A stretch of DNA of 33,594 bases, taken from positions 1-33,594 of IMG/VR virus record IMGVR_UViG_3300007541_000088; one strand, 5' to 3'. A program made the position numbers and the translations under genes. How positions within the stretch are numbered: position 1 is the stretch's first letter; every line of letters begins with the position of its first letter. The notes below the pieces were generated by a model that was not told the origin of the DNA, searched no databases, and saw only the letters and a program-made list of their open reading frames with translations. Positions 23,428-32,300 of the stretch are shown in pieces. The DNA is from a virus.

Positions 23428-24162
23428 ATGGAAGAAAACAAATTTGATTTCCCAACTGAAGTTGTGGAATTACCATCTAAAGGTTTAGTTTATCCCGAGA
23501 CATCTCCTTTGTCTTCTGGTAAACTTGAAATGAAATATATGACCGCTAAGGAAGAAGATATCCTTACAAACCAATCATATATCAACAAAGGCACAGTATT
23601 AGATAAATTACTAGAATCACTAGTAGTAACCCCAGGAGTTAAAATTAAAGATTTGATTGTAGGGGATAAAAATGCTATTTTAGTTGCTTCACGTATTTTA
23701 GGTTATGGTAAAGACTATCCCTTTACATACAATGGAGAACAACATATTGTAGACTTATCAACCATTGAAAATAAACCATTTGATGAATCATCAGTTGTTA
23801 AAGGAACTAATGAATTTAGTTTTACCTTACCATCAACAGGTGTTGAACTTACTTATAAATTGTTAACAGGACACGATGAATATAATATTGATCGTGAAAT
23901 TGAAGGTTTGAAAAAAATTAACAAAGATGCTTCTCCCGAATTAACTACTCGTTTAAAGTATATGATTACCTCAATTAATAAGGATAGAGAAGCAAAAACT
24001 ATTAGGAGTTTTGTTGATAATCAATTCTTAGCTAGAGATTCTCGTGCCTTTAGAGAACATATCCGCAACACACAACCAGACATTAACTTAACATATATTA
24101 CGGATAGCGGTGAGGAGGTCGCTATCCCAATCAATCTAAACTTTTTTTGGCCTGACGCCTGA
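23428..24162 (+). CDS. Baseplate hub / tail assembly protein (T4 gp26-like)
   Basis: A 244-residue protein starting MEENKFDFPTEVVELPSKG. Features of the T4 gp26-like family (Pfam T4_baseplate): an ELPSKG start, GKLEMKYMTAKEEDILTN, LIVGDKNAILVASRILGYG in the middle, RDSRAFREHIRNTQPDINLTY, and a C-terminal NFFWPDA, an ending I have seen in relatives from other phages. It lies between tube and tape measure, where long-tailed phages place their assembly chaperones. The frame ends in TGA right after FFWPDA, while a second conserved-looking frame (+1) begins within the same bases, so some ribosomes probably shift at TTTTTTT and make a longer product. In T4, gp26 acts in hub assembly; here the role is inferred from family and position. 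A sequencing error in the seven-T run would merge the two frames. Confidence 0.8.
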   Translation: MEENKFDFPTEVVELPSKGLVYPETSPLSSGKLEMKYMTAKEEDILTNQSYINKGTVLDKLLESLVVTPGVKIKDLIVGDKNAILVASRILGYGKDYPFTYNGEQHIVDLSTIENKPFDESSVVKGTNEFSFTLPSTGVELTYKLLTGHDEYNIDREIEGLKKINKDASPELTTRLKYMITSINKDREAKTIRSFVDNQFLARDSRAFREHIRNTQPDINLTYITDSGEEVAIPINLNFFWPDA

Positions 24163-24454
24163 GGTAGCACCTCAATTTCGTTTAAATTTATTTAGACAAA
24201 TACACGAAATTGTATTTCATGGTAAAGGTGGTTACGATTGGAATACAATATATAACATGCCGATATGGCTTCGTCGATTTACTTTTAGTCAAATTCAAAA
24301 ATTCTATAGTGATGAAAATGAAACAATTGAAAAGGCACAAAATGGAAGTAAAACAACTGCTATAGACTCATCAGGAAAAGTAAATACTCCTGCATTTGCT
24401 CAAACAGCAAAAGACTATAAACCAAATTATAGTACAAGGGCGTCAAAGAAATGA
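24140..24454 (+). CDS. +1-frame extension of the gp26-like protein (gp51-like position)
   Basis: This frame is open from 24140 (after a TAA at 24137) to the TGA at 24452-24454. It has no ATG before 24257, yet the 39 codons before that ATG read as real protein: TPEVAPQFRLNLFRQIHE, VFHGKGGYDWNTIYN, leading straight into MPIWLRRFTFSQIQKFYS. The pattern of aromatic residues, GG and the MPIWLRRF stretch resembles the small protein that follows gp26-like genes in other T4-like phages, with the Met inside the motif rather than at the start. It is therefore probably made by frameshifting from the upstream gene (total about 341 residues), similar to the G/GT tail chaperones. A shorter protein from ATG 24257 (65 residues) would lose half of the domain. 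The last 40 residues are polar and probably flexible. Confidence 0.7.
   Translation, partial: TFFGLTPEVAPQFRLNLFRQIHEIVFHGKGGYDWNTIYNMPIWLRRFTFSQIQKFYSDENETIEKAQNGSKTTAIDSSGKVNTPAFAQTAKDYKPNYSTRASKK
24142..24174 (+). promoter_or_regulatory. Candidate programmed frameshift signal (seven-T slip site and hairpin)
   Basis: In the zero frame the site reads AAC TTT TTT TGG CCT GAC GCC TGA. The T run is 24142-24148. Slipping +1 or -2 with tRNA-Phe on the second TTT re-pairs perfectly and enters the +1 frame. A perfect 6-bp hairpin TGAGGT-AGC-ACCTCA (24160-24174) starts 11 bases after the T run and contains the zero-frame stop codon; such hairpins often stimulate frameshifting. Confidence 0.55.
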
Positions 24455-24461
24455 CGCCCTT
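24436..24461 (+). terminator. Strong hairpin over the stop codon of the +1 frame
   Basis: A perfect 10-bp stem AAGGGCGTCA/TGACGCCCTT with a 6-base A-rich loop; the stop TGA (24452-24454) lies at the start of the 3' arm. No clear T tract follows (CAATATTTATAAT), so termination may be weak. It could instead protect an RNA end or insulate the next promoter-like element. Confidence 0.5.
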
Positions 24462-24464
24462 CAA

Positions 24465-24477
24465 TATTTATAATAAA
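24465..24477 (+). promoter_or_regulatory. Late-promoter-like element for the tape measure gene
   Basis: Exact TATTTATAATAAA, 9 bases before the ATG at 24487. It is embedded in an inverted repeat CAATATT/AATATTG (24462-24483). Confidence 0.7.
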
Positions 24478-24486
24478 ATATTGTAA

Positions 24487-26943
24487 ATGGCATCACCCCA
24501 AGAAATACAACAACTTTTAGACAGATTAGAAAGAGTCTATAGAGATCTAGGTAAGGAAAACCCTTTTAAAAATTGGGATTCTTCTGTTATGGGGGAATTA
24601 GCCAATCAATCTGAAATTCTTACTCGTAATTTATCTGATGCTCAAAGAGAATTAAGTGAAATAAATGGAGACCTTAATGAAACTATTATTGGTTTCCATA
24701 AAATGGTCGATGAAATAAAAAATACCAACTCAGGTTTAGCTTTATCAACTAAAACTATGAATGGTATGAATGACATTGCCCGTAAACTTAAATACGATCA
24801 GGCAGGAATTTCAGAACTTTCTAAAAAAGAACTTGAAACCCTTAAAAAACAATACGAGCAAAAAAGAAATGATCTTACTATTTCAAAAGATTTATTAGCT
24901 TCTAGTATTCGTGATTTAGAAAATAAACGAGCTTCAGAAGGTCTTTCAGAATCTGAGGCAAGACAACTTCAACAATCTATAGCTTCCCATAGATCAGTAA
25001 CTGCTGAATTAGGGAAGGAAGATAACCTTACAGGATTAATTAATGGAAGGTTAAATCAAAGAATCGCTAAGGAAGAACGATTAAACGAATTAATGGGTCT
25101 TGGTGGAGCTGCTGTTTCTAGTGTAAAAACTGCTTTAGATAAATTAGGTTTTGGGGCTTTAGGTAATGCTCTTGGATTTGATAAAGTCCAAGCAGAAATG
25201 GAAGCAGTTGCCAAAGAAATTGAAGCTGCAGGAGGTAATGTTGATGATGTAGCTAATAAACAAAAAGTTTTAAATGCCGGAATTACAGCCGCTAAAGATA
25301 ACTTTAAAAAAGCATTAAGAGACCCAGCAGCCCAAGCAACTTTCTTTATAAAAGAAATGATAGCTGCCCTAAAACTATCAGATAAATCAGCCGGTGAATT
25401 AGCTAAATCTATGGGTACATCCTATGATGAAGCTATGGGTATGAGACAAGAGTTAGGCAACATTGCAGGTCTTTCTTTTGATGCTAACATTAATACTCAA
25501 AATCTCCAAAAATCAATGATGGCACTAAACAAAGAGTTTGGAACAGCCACAATGATGAGCGGTGAATTATTAACAGATTACACCAAATTAACAGAAGTAG
25601 CAGGATATTCAGCTGAAGCAGCCGCTGGTTTATCTCGTATTACTGTAGCAACGGGAACCGATTTATCTGAAAATACAGAACAAATTTTAGGACAAGCTAT
25701 GGCGTTTAATGCTACTAATAAGTTAGCGTTAAATGAAAAAGAAATAGTTGAAGGTGTAGCTAAAGCTTCAAAAGCAACAACTTTAACTTTAGGTATGCAA
25801 CCTGGTAAGATAGCTCAAGCTGTTGCTCAATCTAAAGCATTAGGTGTAGAATTATCTAAAGTAGAAGATATTGCTGGACAATTATTAAATTTTGAATCAT
25901 CTATTTCAAATGAATTAGAAGCTGAATTATTAACTGGTAAGGATTTAAATTTAGAAACAGCCCGTTTAGCAGCATTAAATGGAGATATAGCTACAGTAGC
26001 AAAAGAAATTAAAGAACAAGTAGGTGGTGCTGCTGACTTTACTAAAATGAATGTTATTCAACAAGAAGCATTAGCTAAATCTGTTGGAATGACTCGTGAA
26101 GACTTAGCTGCCTCTTTAATTGAACAAGAAGCATTAAGTAAATTAGGAGCTAAAGATGCTGCTCAAGCAAAAGAAAAATTTGATAAATTAGTAGCTCAAT
26201 ATGGTTATGAACAAGCAGTTAAAGAATTAGGTGATGAAAAATATGCCCAACAATTAAAATCTCAATCAATTCAAGAAAAATTTAATGCTACTGTTGAAAA
26301 ATTAAGAGAAACATTTGTTCAAATAGCAGATGCTGTTAATTCGGTAATTTCTCCTATAGTAGATGTTTTAATGCCTATTTTATCAGTAATCCAAGGGATT
26401 GTTGGTGGAATTGGAACTGCTATGGGTTGGGTTGGTGAACAAATTGGAAAAATTATTCCTAATTTAGGTATTTTAGGTAGTTTTCTAAAATGGATAGCTA
26501 AACTAGGAGTAGTATATGCTGGTTATAAAGCATTTTCCTCATTAGCTTCAATACCTGTTGTTGGATATGCTTTAGGAGCAGCAGCTGCCGCAGGTACAAT
26601 AGGTCTCGGTATGAGTCTTATTAATGGTATAAGTAAAGGTGATGACGTTATGTCTGAAGGATATGGTAAACGTACATTATTGGCTGGTAAAGATGCTATT
26701 GCTTTAAATAATGATGATACTGTAATAGCAGGAACCGATTTATTTGGTAAGAAAAAAGGCAAAAAAGATACCGAATCAACCCCAACCCAATCAGCTCCCT
26801 CAATCGATATTACCCCATTAATTGATAGAATGTCAGCTGTTGAAGGTGTATTACAACAAATTTTAGCTAAAGAAACTAATATTTATTTAGACTCAACAAA
26901 AGTAGGAACTGGATTTGCTATGGCATCATCAAAAGTTCAATAA
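24487..26943 (+). CDS. Tail tape measure protein
   Basis: An 818-residue protein, mostly helical by eye. Residues about 1-210 are charged with coiled-coil character (KKELETLKKQYEQKRNDL and following). The middle is Ala/Leu/Lys/Glu-rich helix. Residues about 618-713 are hydrophobic (SPIVDVLMPILSVIQGIVGG, then YALGAAAAAGTIGLGMSLI), as usual in tape measures, which line the tube lumen and can reach the host inner membrane. The C-terminus has EGYGKRTLLAGKDAIALNN, DTVIAGTDLFGKKKGK and a final helix, an ending I associate with T4-like tape measures. At about 0.15 nm per residue the tail would be about 120 nm long. It lies directly after the gp26-like pair with its own promoter-like element. No enzymatic domain is visible. 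Confidence 0.88.
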   Translation: MASPQEIQQLLDRLERVYRDLGKENPFKNWDSSVMGELANQSEILTRNLSDAQRELSEINGDLNETIIGFHKMVDEIKNTNSGLALSTKTMNGMNDIARKLKYDQAGISELSKKELETLKKQYEQKRNDLTISKDLLASSIRDLENKRASEGLSESEARQLQQSIASHRSVTAELGKEDNLTGLINGRLNQRIAKEERLNELMGLGGAAVSSVKTALDKLGFGALGNALGFDKVQAEMEAVAKEIEAAGGNVDDVANKQKVLNAGITAAKDNFKKALRDPAAQATFFIKEMIAALKLSDKSAGELAKSMGTSYDEAMGMRQELGNIAGLSFDANINTQNLQKSMMALNKEFGTATMMSGELLTDYTKLTEVAGYSAEAAAGLSRITVATGTDLSENTEQILGQAMAFNATNKLALNEKEIVEGVAKASKATTLTLGMQPGKIAQAVAQSKALGVELSKVEDIAGQLLNFESSISNELEAELLTGKDLNLETARLAALNGDIATVAKEIKEQVGGAADFTKMNVIQQEALAKSVGMTREDLAASLIEQEALSKLGAKDAAQAKEKFDKLVAQYGYEQAVKELGDEKYAQQLKSQSIQEKFNATVEKLRETFVQIADAVNSVISPIVDVLMPILSVIQGIVGGIGTAMGWVGEQIGKIIPNLGILGSFLKWIAKLGVVYAGYKAFSSLASIPVVGYALGAAAAAGTIGLGMSLINGISKGDDVMSEGYGKRTLLAGKDAIALNNDDTVIAGTDLFGKKKGKKDTESTPTQSAPSIDITPLIDRMSAVEGVLQQILAKETNIYLDSTKVGTGFAMASSKVQ

Positions 26944-26949
26944 TTTTAA

Positions 26950-26962
26950 TATTTATAATAAA
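26950..26962 (+). promoter_or_regulatory. Late-promoter-like element for the baseplate operon
   Basis: Exact TATTTATAATAAA seven bases after the tape measure stop and 7 bases before the next ATG. No further intergenic copy occurs up to the window end, so it probably serves all five downstream genes. Confidence 0.7.
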
Positions 26963-26969
26963 AATAACT

Positions 26970-27179
26970 ATGGGACTCAAAGACAAATTAACAACACAAG
27001 GTTCAAATCTATCTCAATGGGATGGTCAAACCCCAGGTAATTATGTAGGTAAAGGATCTAGATTACACTATGAGTATTCTATCAATGATAATCCTCATTT
27101 AAATGGTTTACCACAACCTTCTCAATTAGATTTAGAAGGTGTAACCCCACCAAAATATTTAGATAATCCACCACAATAA
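26970..27179 (+). CDS. Small Pro/Asn-rich structural-type protein of unknown function
   Basis: A 69-residue protein starting MGLKDKLTTQGSNLSQWDG. Its second half (LHYEYSINDNPHLNGLPQPS and TPPKYLDNPPQ) is Pro- and Asn-rich, so it is probably extended rather than globular. No membrane segment or signal peptide is visible. I have an impression of similar short proteins next to tape measure genes in related phages but no function is known to me. It is first in the operon that encodes the baseplate proteins and sits six bases before the next gene, so a tail or baseplate role is the best inference. The opening MGLKDKL resembles MGLIDLKTDL of the next protein, possibly by chance. Confidence 0.7.
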   Translation: MGLKDKLTTQGSNLSQWDGQTPGNYVGKGSRLHYEYSINDNPHLNGLPQPSQLDLEGVTPPKYLDNPPQ

Positions 27180-27185
27180 TTTTAG

Positions 27186-29075
27186 ATGGGTTTAATCGAC
27201 TTAAAGACGGACCTCAAATCCCTAAAATTTGGGAAGGACAGGATTTTTGGAGGTAATAGTGGACAACCATATATTAAATCTCCGATTCCTGAAGGGGCTA
27301 ATCGTCTTGGAGTTTTAGATAATGATTTTTTACTTCGTGGGGGTATTACCGCAGTAACTAATTCTGGAGAAGATGTACTTAGATTAGGACGTTGGTTTAC
27401 AGATCTAAAATCACCATCAGGATTATTATTTACTGCTAAACAAGAATTACTTTCACGCACAGCGGTGCGCACTCAAACCAGTGGTATACTGAATGAGGGT
27501 GTCTATAATCCATTATCTACCCTAGCTCAGGCAGGTGTTAATGCTTTTGGTATTCACGCTAATAAACAAGGTATTAACCCCTTTGCTCAAACAGGAGCTT
27601 ATTCTAATAATATAAATTTATATGGAGTTAGAGTAAAATCAACTCAACCTGTTGATAAAAATAGATTAGCTGAACTTTATAAATTAGTAAATGAAGGATT
27701 TTCTACATCAAATTGGAATTTTTCCGGAACTGATTTAAACGTAGGAGTTAATGTTTTATCATATGGTGGAGGACCTAATTCTGTTTTAGGAATAGGTAAA
27801 ACTAATATTAGATACGCTGACCAAAGAACAGGAAAAGAAAATGCTTTATACAAAAAACACCAATCAGTTTTTGAAGGTAAAAGCAATCTTAAACCAGAAA
27901 CAAGCGGATCAAATATTATTCCTCTTGGTATTTCTAAAAATTTATCTGAAGATCAAAGAAAATTATCTCCATTTACTTTAAATAATAAATTATTTTCTGA
28001 TGTAGTTCCTGAGGAACAACAAAAAACATGGGTTTCAACCGCCCATCAAGATACAGAAAAATACACTTTTTCTCCTACATCATCCGGAGCTTCTAGAAAA
28101 TATGTTGAAGCTTTTAGTTCATCATATGATGATGTTTATGCTCCTTTACTTAATAATAGTGTTTATAAATCAGGAAGCACATTTCCCGATGGAACTAACC
28201 CATTAAACTTTGATAATGGTACAGTAACCTATAACCAATCTATGTTGGCTTCACAAGAAGAAGTTACAACAATTCAGGATTTTAGAAAGGTTATTAGAGA
28301 AAAATTAGGTAATGATGAAGTAATAAAAGCAGGTAAAATTTCAGGACAATTAACTGATGCTCCTGATTATGTTACTCAAAATGTAGATGTTAGAACTAAA
28401 CAAGGTCAACCTGGTAATAAAACAGGTAAAAACTTATCCTCATACACCGCAGGATCAGGAATTGGCCCTTTAGATAAAATTAACGCTTCACCTTTAGGAA
28501 CACCACCAAATAACCCAGATAATGGTAGTGAAAATGATTTAGTTAGATTTAATATAATTCCTTTAAGTGGTGGAAGGGCAATGAATTTTAGAGCATTTTT
28601 AGGAAGTATTTCCGATAACTACTCATCAGAAATTAATGCCCAAAAATTTGTAGGTAGAGGAGAAAATTTTTATACTTATGGTGGGTTTGATAGAAAAATT
28701 TCATTATCTTGGACGGTTGCCGCTCAATCAAAAGAAGAACTTATCCCAATGTATAAAAAATTAAGTTATTTAGCTTCAAACCTAGCACCTATATATAAAA
28801 GTGGGTTTATGCAAGGTCCTTTAGTTAAACTAACAGTAGGAGGATACATTCATGAACTTCCCGGATACATTACTGGTTTAAATTTTGAAATGGGTGAAGA
28901 TTCAACTTGGGAAATAGCAATTAATGATGCTGGAGATAAAGACTACTCAGTAGCACAATTAACTCATATTATTAAAGTTAGTGGGTTTAATTTCACCCCT
29001 ATTCCAAATTATTTACCTCAAAGAGGCGCAAGATTTATAGATTTGTGGAACGGAGCAAAATATCTTAATTCATAA
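27186..29075 (+). CDS. Tail/baseplate structural protein, possibly tube-cap-like
   Basis: A 629-residue protein. The N-terminal half (about 1-250) contains YIKSPIPEGANR, LLRGGITAVTNSGEDVLRLG and long polar stretches; the middle (250-440) is polar and low in conserved features. Residues about 450-600 look like a beta-rich domain: VRFNIIPLSGGRAMNFRAFL, FYTYGGFDRKISLSWTVAAQ, ELIPMYKKLSYLASNLAPIY, LTVGGYIHELPGYITGLNFE. This pattern recalls proteins that join tube and baseplate (T4 gp48 and gp54 have a tube-like fold), but I cannot prove this by eye. No signal peptide or catalytic motif is visible. Its stop overlaps the start of the gp53-like gene by one base (TAATG), so both are translationally coupled. 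It is certainly part of the tail module; the exact place in the baseplate is uncertain. Confidence 0.75.
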   Translation: MGLIDLKTDLKSLKFGKDRIFGGNSGQPYIKSPIPEGANRLGVLDNDFLLRGGITAVTNSGEDVLRLGRWFTDLKSPSGLLFTAKQELLSRTAVRTQTSGILNEGVYNPLSTLAQAGVNAFGIHANKQGINPFAQTGAYSNNINLYGVRVKSTQPVDKNRLAELYKLVNEGFSTSNWNFSGTDLNVGVNVLSYGGGPNSVLGIGKTNIRYADQRTGKENALYKKHQSVFEGKSNLKPETSGSNIIPLGISKNLSEDQRKLSPFTLNNKLFSDVVPEEQQKTWVSTAHQDTEKYTFSPTSSGASRKYVEAFSSSYDDVYAPLLNNSVYKSGSTFPDGTNPLNFDNGTVTYNQSMLASQEEVTTIQDFRKVIREKLGNDEVIKAGKISGQLTDAPDYVTQNVDVRTKQGQPGNKTGKNLSSYTAGSGIGPLDKINASPLGTPPNNPDNGSENDLVRFNIIPLSGGRAMNFRAFLGSISDNYSSEINAQKFVGRGENFYTYGGFDRKISLSWTVAAQSKEELIPMYKKLSYLASNLAPIYKSGFMQGPLVKLTVGGYIHELPGYITGLNFEMGEDSTWEIAINDAGDKDYSVAQLTHIIKVSGFNFTPIPNYLPQRGARFIDLWNGAKYLNS

Positions 29076-29398
29076 TGAACCGATATCAAAACATACCAAA
29101 AACAAAAATAAATGGTAAGGTTGTTTATCAAACATCTCGTTACCCTGATATTCCTTTATCAGAAAATGATGTGTATGTCTATGCTTCTCAAGGTGATAGA
29201 TTTGATATTTTAGCCCAACAATTTTATAATGATAGTTCTCTTTGGTGGATTATTTCTATTGCCAATACAGCAAACCCAGGAAATAATTTACCTACATCTT
29301 TACCACAAAATAGTTTAGTAATCCCTGAAGGAACACAAATTAGAATCCCAGCTAATCCTATTGGTGTAATACAAGTTTTTAACCAAATAAATTCTTAA
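29075..29398 (+). CDS. Baseplate wedge protein with LysM-like fold (T4 gp53-like)
   Basis: A 107-residue protein. Residues about 30-95 follow the pattern of gp53-like wedge proteins: SENDVYVYASQGDRFDILAQ, FYNDSSLWWIISIANTANPG, and SLVIPEGTQIRIPANP at the end. This is a LysM-like fold (helix with ILAQQFYND, then WW, and a closing P-x-G-T-x-I-R-I-P strand), which here serves structure rather than peptidoglycan binding. T4 gp53 joins neighbouring baseplate wedges, so the same role is inferred. The protein is shorter than T4 gp53 (196 residues), like many compact relatives. The gene is coupled to its upstream neighbour by the TAATG overlap and is separated from the hub-like gene by one base. Confidence 0.85.
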   Translation: MNRYQNIPKTKINGKVVYQTSRYPDIPLSENDVYVYASQGDRFDILAQQFYNDSSLWWIISIANTANPGNNLPTSLPQNSLVIPEGTQIRIPANPIGVIQVFNQINS

Positions 29399-29399
29399 T

Positions 29400-32300
29400 A
29401 TGGCTAATTTATTAGGAGAAAGTTTTCCAAAAGAAATAATAAAGCAGGTAAAAAAAAGGCAAGAAGTTTATGGATCTTTAAATAGATCAAACGAAGAAAT
29501 TCGTTACATGAATGGAAATAGTGCTTGGGTTCGTTTAGCTTCATCTATTAAAATTTCTTCTCAAATTGCTGATAAAGATGGAAATTTATCAACATCATTA
29601 TTTGCCAAATATGGTACTGGAGATGATGTAGCTAAAAAATATGTTTTATTTGGAGGTACTTCTTTTTATTCATCTAAAGTAACTAATGATACCACAGGAG
29701 ATACCAAAACATCTTTTGGTGGATTCTATTCAGGTTTAGAAGGATATCAATTAGGGGGAGACTCACAAGGATATCGTCCACAACCAGGTATCGTTTCTTT
29801 TTCTACAAAAAATAGAAACAGAGGTTCTATTAGAGAATCAGATATTGTAATTAAATGTTATAACAAAGAACAATTTGAAATAATAGATATTTTATATTTA
29901 CGTTTAGGATATAGTGTACTCGTTGAATGGGGACACTCAATTTATGTAGATAATGATGGTAAAGTTAAAAATATGCAGGAAACTGATACTTTAACTTATA
30001 AATTTTTAAATGGTGATTATGATAATCAAGGATCATTAGCTATAAATTCTGCTTTACAAAATCAAAGAATAAAACTTCAAGGAAATTATGATGGTTTTTT
30101 TGGAACTATATCTAATTTTAGTTGGACTTATGAAAATGATGGTTCATATACAATTAACTTAAAATTGATTAGTAAAGGAGATATAATTGAATCTCTTAAA
30201 ATTAATCCTTTACCACTTACTTGGAAAGCACAAACCTCAGAAGAAGCAAAAGAAACAGAAGAAAATCTCCAAAATGCTAATTTAGATCAAGATTATTTAT
30301 CATACGCAAAAAATAAAAACCAAATGGCTTCTGATTTTTGGGTAGCACGTCAAAAATTAGATAAAAGTACTCAATCTGGAGTTGATTGGGGAACAGTTGC
30401 TTTAGTAGGAGGAGCAACAATTGTAGGAATAGCACTTACAATCTTTACATTTGGAACAGGAGCTCCAGCAGCTGTAGCTCTAGTTGGAGCAGTAACAGCC
30501 GGTGCTGTAACATCAACAGTAGCTGCTACGGTTATAGTTGGTGGTACCATTGCTGTTACCACTGCAGGTTATGCCGCTTCTCAGGCTTATTATGGTAAAT
30601 TCGTAGACTCTGAACATGTAACAATTTCAAAGTGGGCTAAAACTGACTTTAACTGTACTTATGAAGAAGATATGGTTAAACTTAATGAAATTAATGGAAG
30701 TTTTGAATTTAATGAACAATTATATTACGTAAGATTAGGTGGATTTATCGATTATTTAAATTCTAAGTATTTACTTTATACCGGAGAAAAAACATCCCCA
30801 AAATTTTCTAATTTTTATATAGATCCTGATGAAAATAGTAATTTAATTTTTACAACAGAAAACGTATTATCTTCAAATCCTAAAGTATGTGTTGTTAAAA
30901 CTAACATTTCTACATCAACAGATTCTTTTAATATATTTGGTGATGATACAACAGGGCTTCCTGCTACTTTTAGAAAAGAAATTGAAGGAGTAACAGTAGG
31001 AATGTTATATAATGTTTATATAAACATGGTTTATATTTTGAAATCTATAGAGGAAACTAAAGATGAAGAAGGTAATGCTAATTTATTTGATTTATTGAAA
31101 AAAATAGCTGATGGTATAAACCAATCTTTAGGAGGAATCAACAAACTCCAACCAGTAATTGATGAAGCACAGGGTAGAATTTATTTTGTTGATGAAACTG
31201 CTATTCCTAATAGAGAAAAAATATTTGAAAAAGCATTCCCTGAATTAAACATTGAACCAGCAAATTTTAATGTTTTTGGTTACAAAGATAACGATGCTTC
31301 TTTTGTTACTAATTTAGGTATTAAAACAGAAATTACAAATGAACTAGCATCAATGATTACTATTGGTGCTCAAGCTAAAGGAACAGCAGTTGGTATAGAT
31401 GCTACTGCTTTTTCTAAATGGAATGAAGGATTAGGTGATAGAGTTATCCTTAAAAAATTTGACTCCTCAGAATCAAACGAACAAACTCAAGAACAACAAG
31501 AACAAAATTATGAAAACATTGAAAATGAATACAATAATTTTGTTAGACAAATGGCTGAATATAATTGGAGTGAAGATTTAGGTTCATTCCCTGAGATATT
31601 AACTAATTATATAAATTATAAACAAGCAACAAAAAGTATAGTAGAAAAGAAAGCATCTACTACTTTAGGGTTTATTCCTATTAGCTTAAATTTAGATTTT
31701 ATTGGACTCTCAGGTATTAAAATTTATAATACCTATTCTGTCAATAGTGAATTTTTACCTATTAATTATGGTGAAACTTTAGATTTTATTGTTAAAGGAA
31801 TAACTCATAAAATTGAAGGAAGTAAATGGATAACTAGTATAGAAAGTTCATCTATCCCAAAATCATCAATTACAACAGAAGCAAATAATAATAAAGTTAA
31901 AGGATCCCCAGCACCTCAAACAGTTCAAGGGGGAACAACTTCTTCATCAAATGGTAGTCCTAGCACTCCATCAACAACTGCTACTACACAAGCAAATCAA
32001 GTAACAGAAAAATGGGGTAAAGGTTGTTTACCAAACCCTGTTGATAATGAAGCCTCTTACACTTTACAACCAGTCCCTAAAGAGGAAATAGAAAAAAGAA
32101 CTCAAGCATTAGAAGCAGCGTGGATTTCTACTTTTAAAAATGGACAAGATCATGGAAAGTGTGGTAGATATACCTATAGCCATGCTTATAATTTTATCCA
32201 AAACTTAAAAGGATTACCTATGGCTAATGGAACTACAGGTAGTGGTAACGATGCCAATTCAGCTAAATATAGAGCTAATTTGATTAATTTAGGATACCAA

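Noticed and set aside
24257-24259. ATG 24257 as the start of an independent 65-residue gene
   Set aside because: The Met lies inside a motif that continues upstream in the same frame for 39 codons; frameshift expression explains the reading better.
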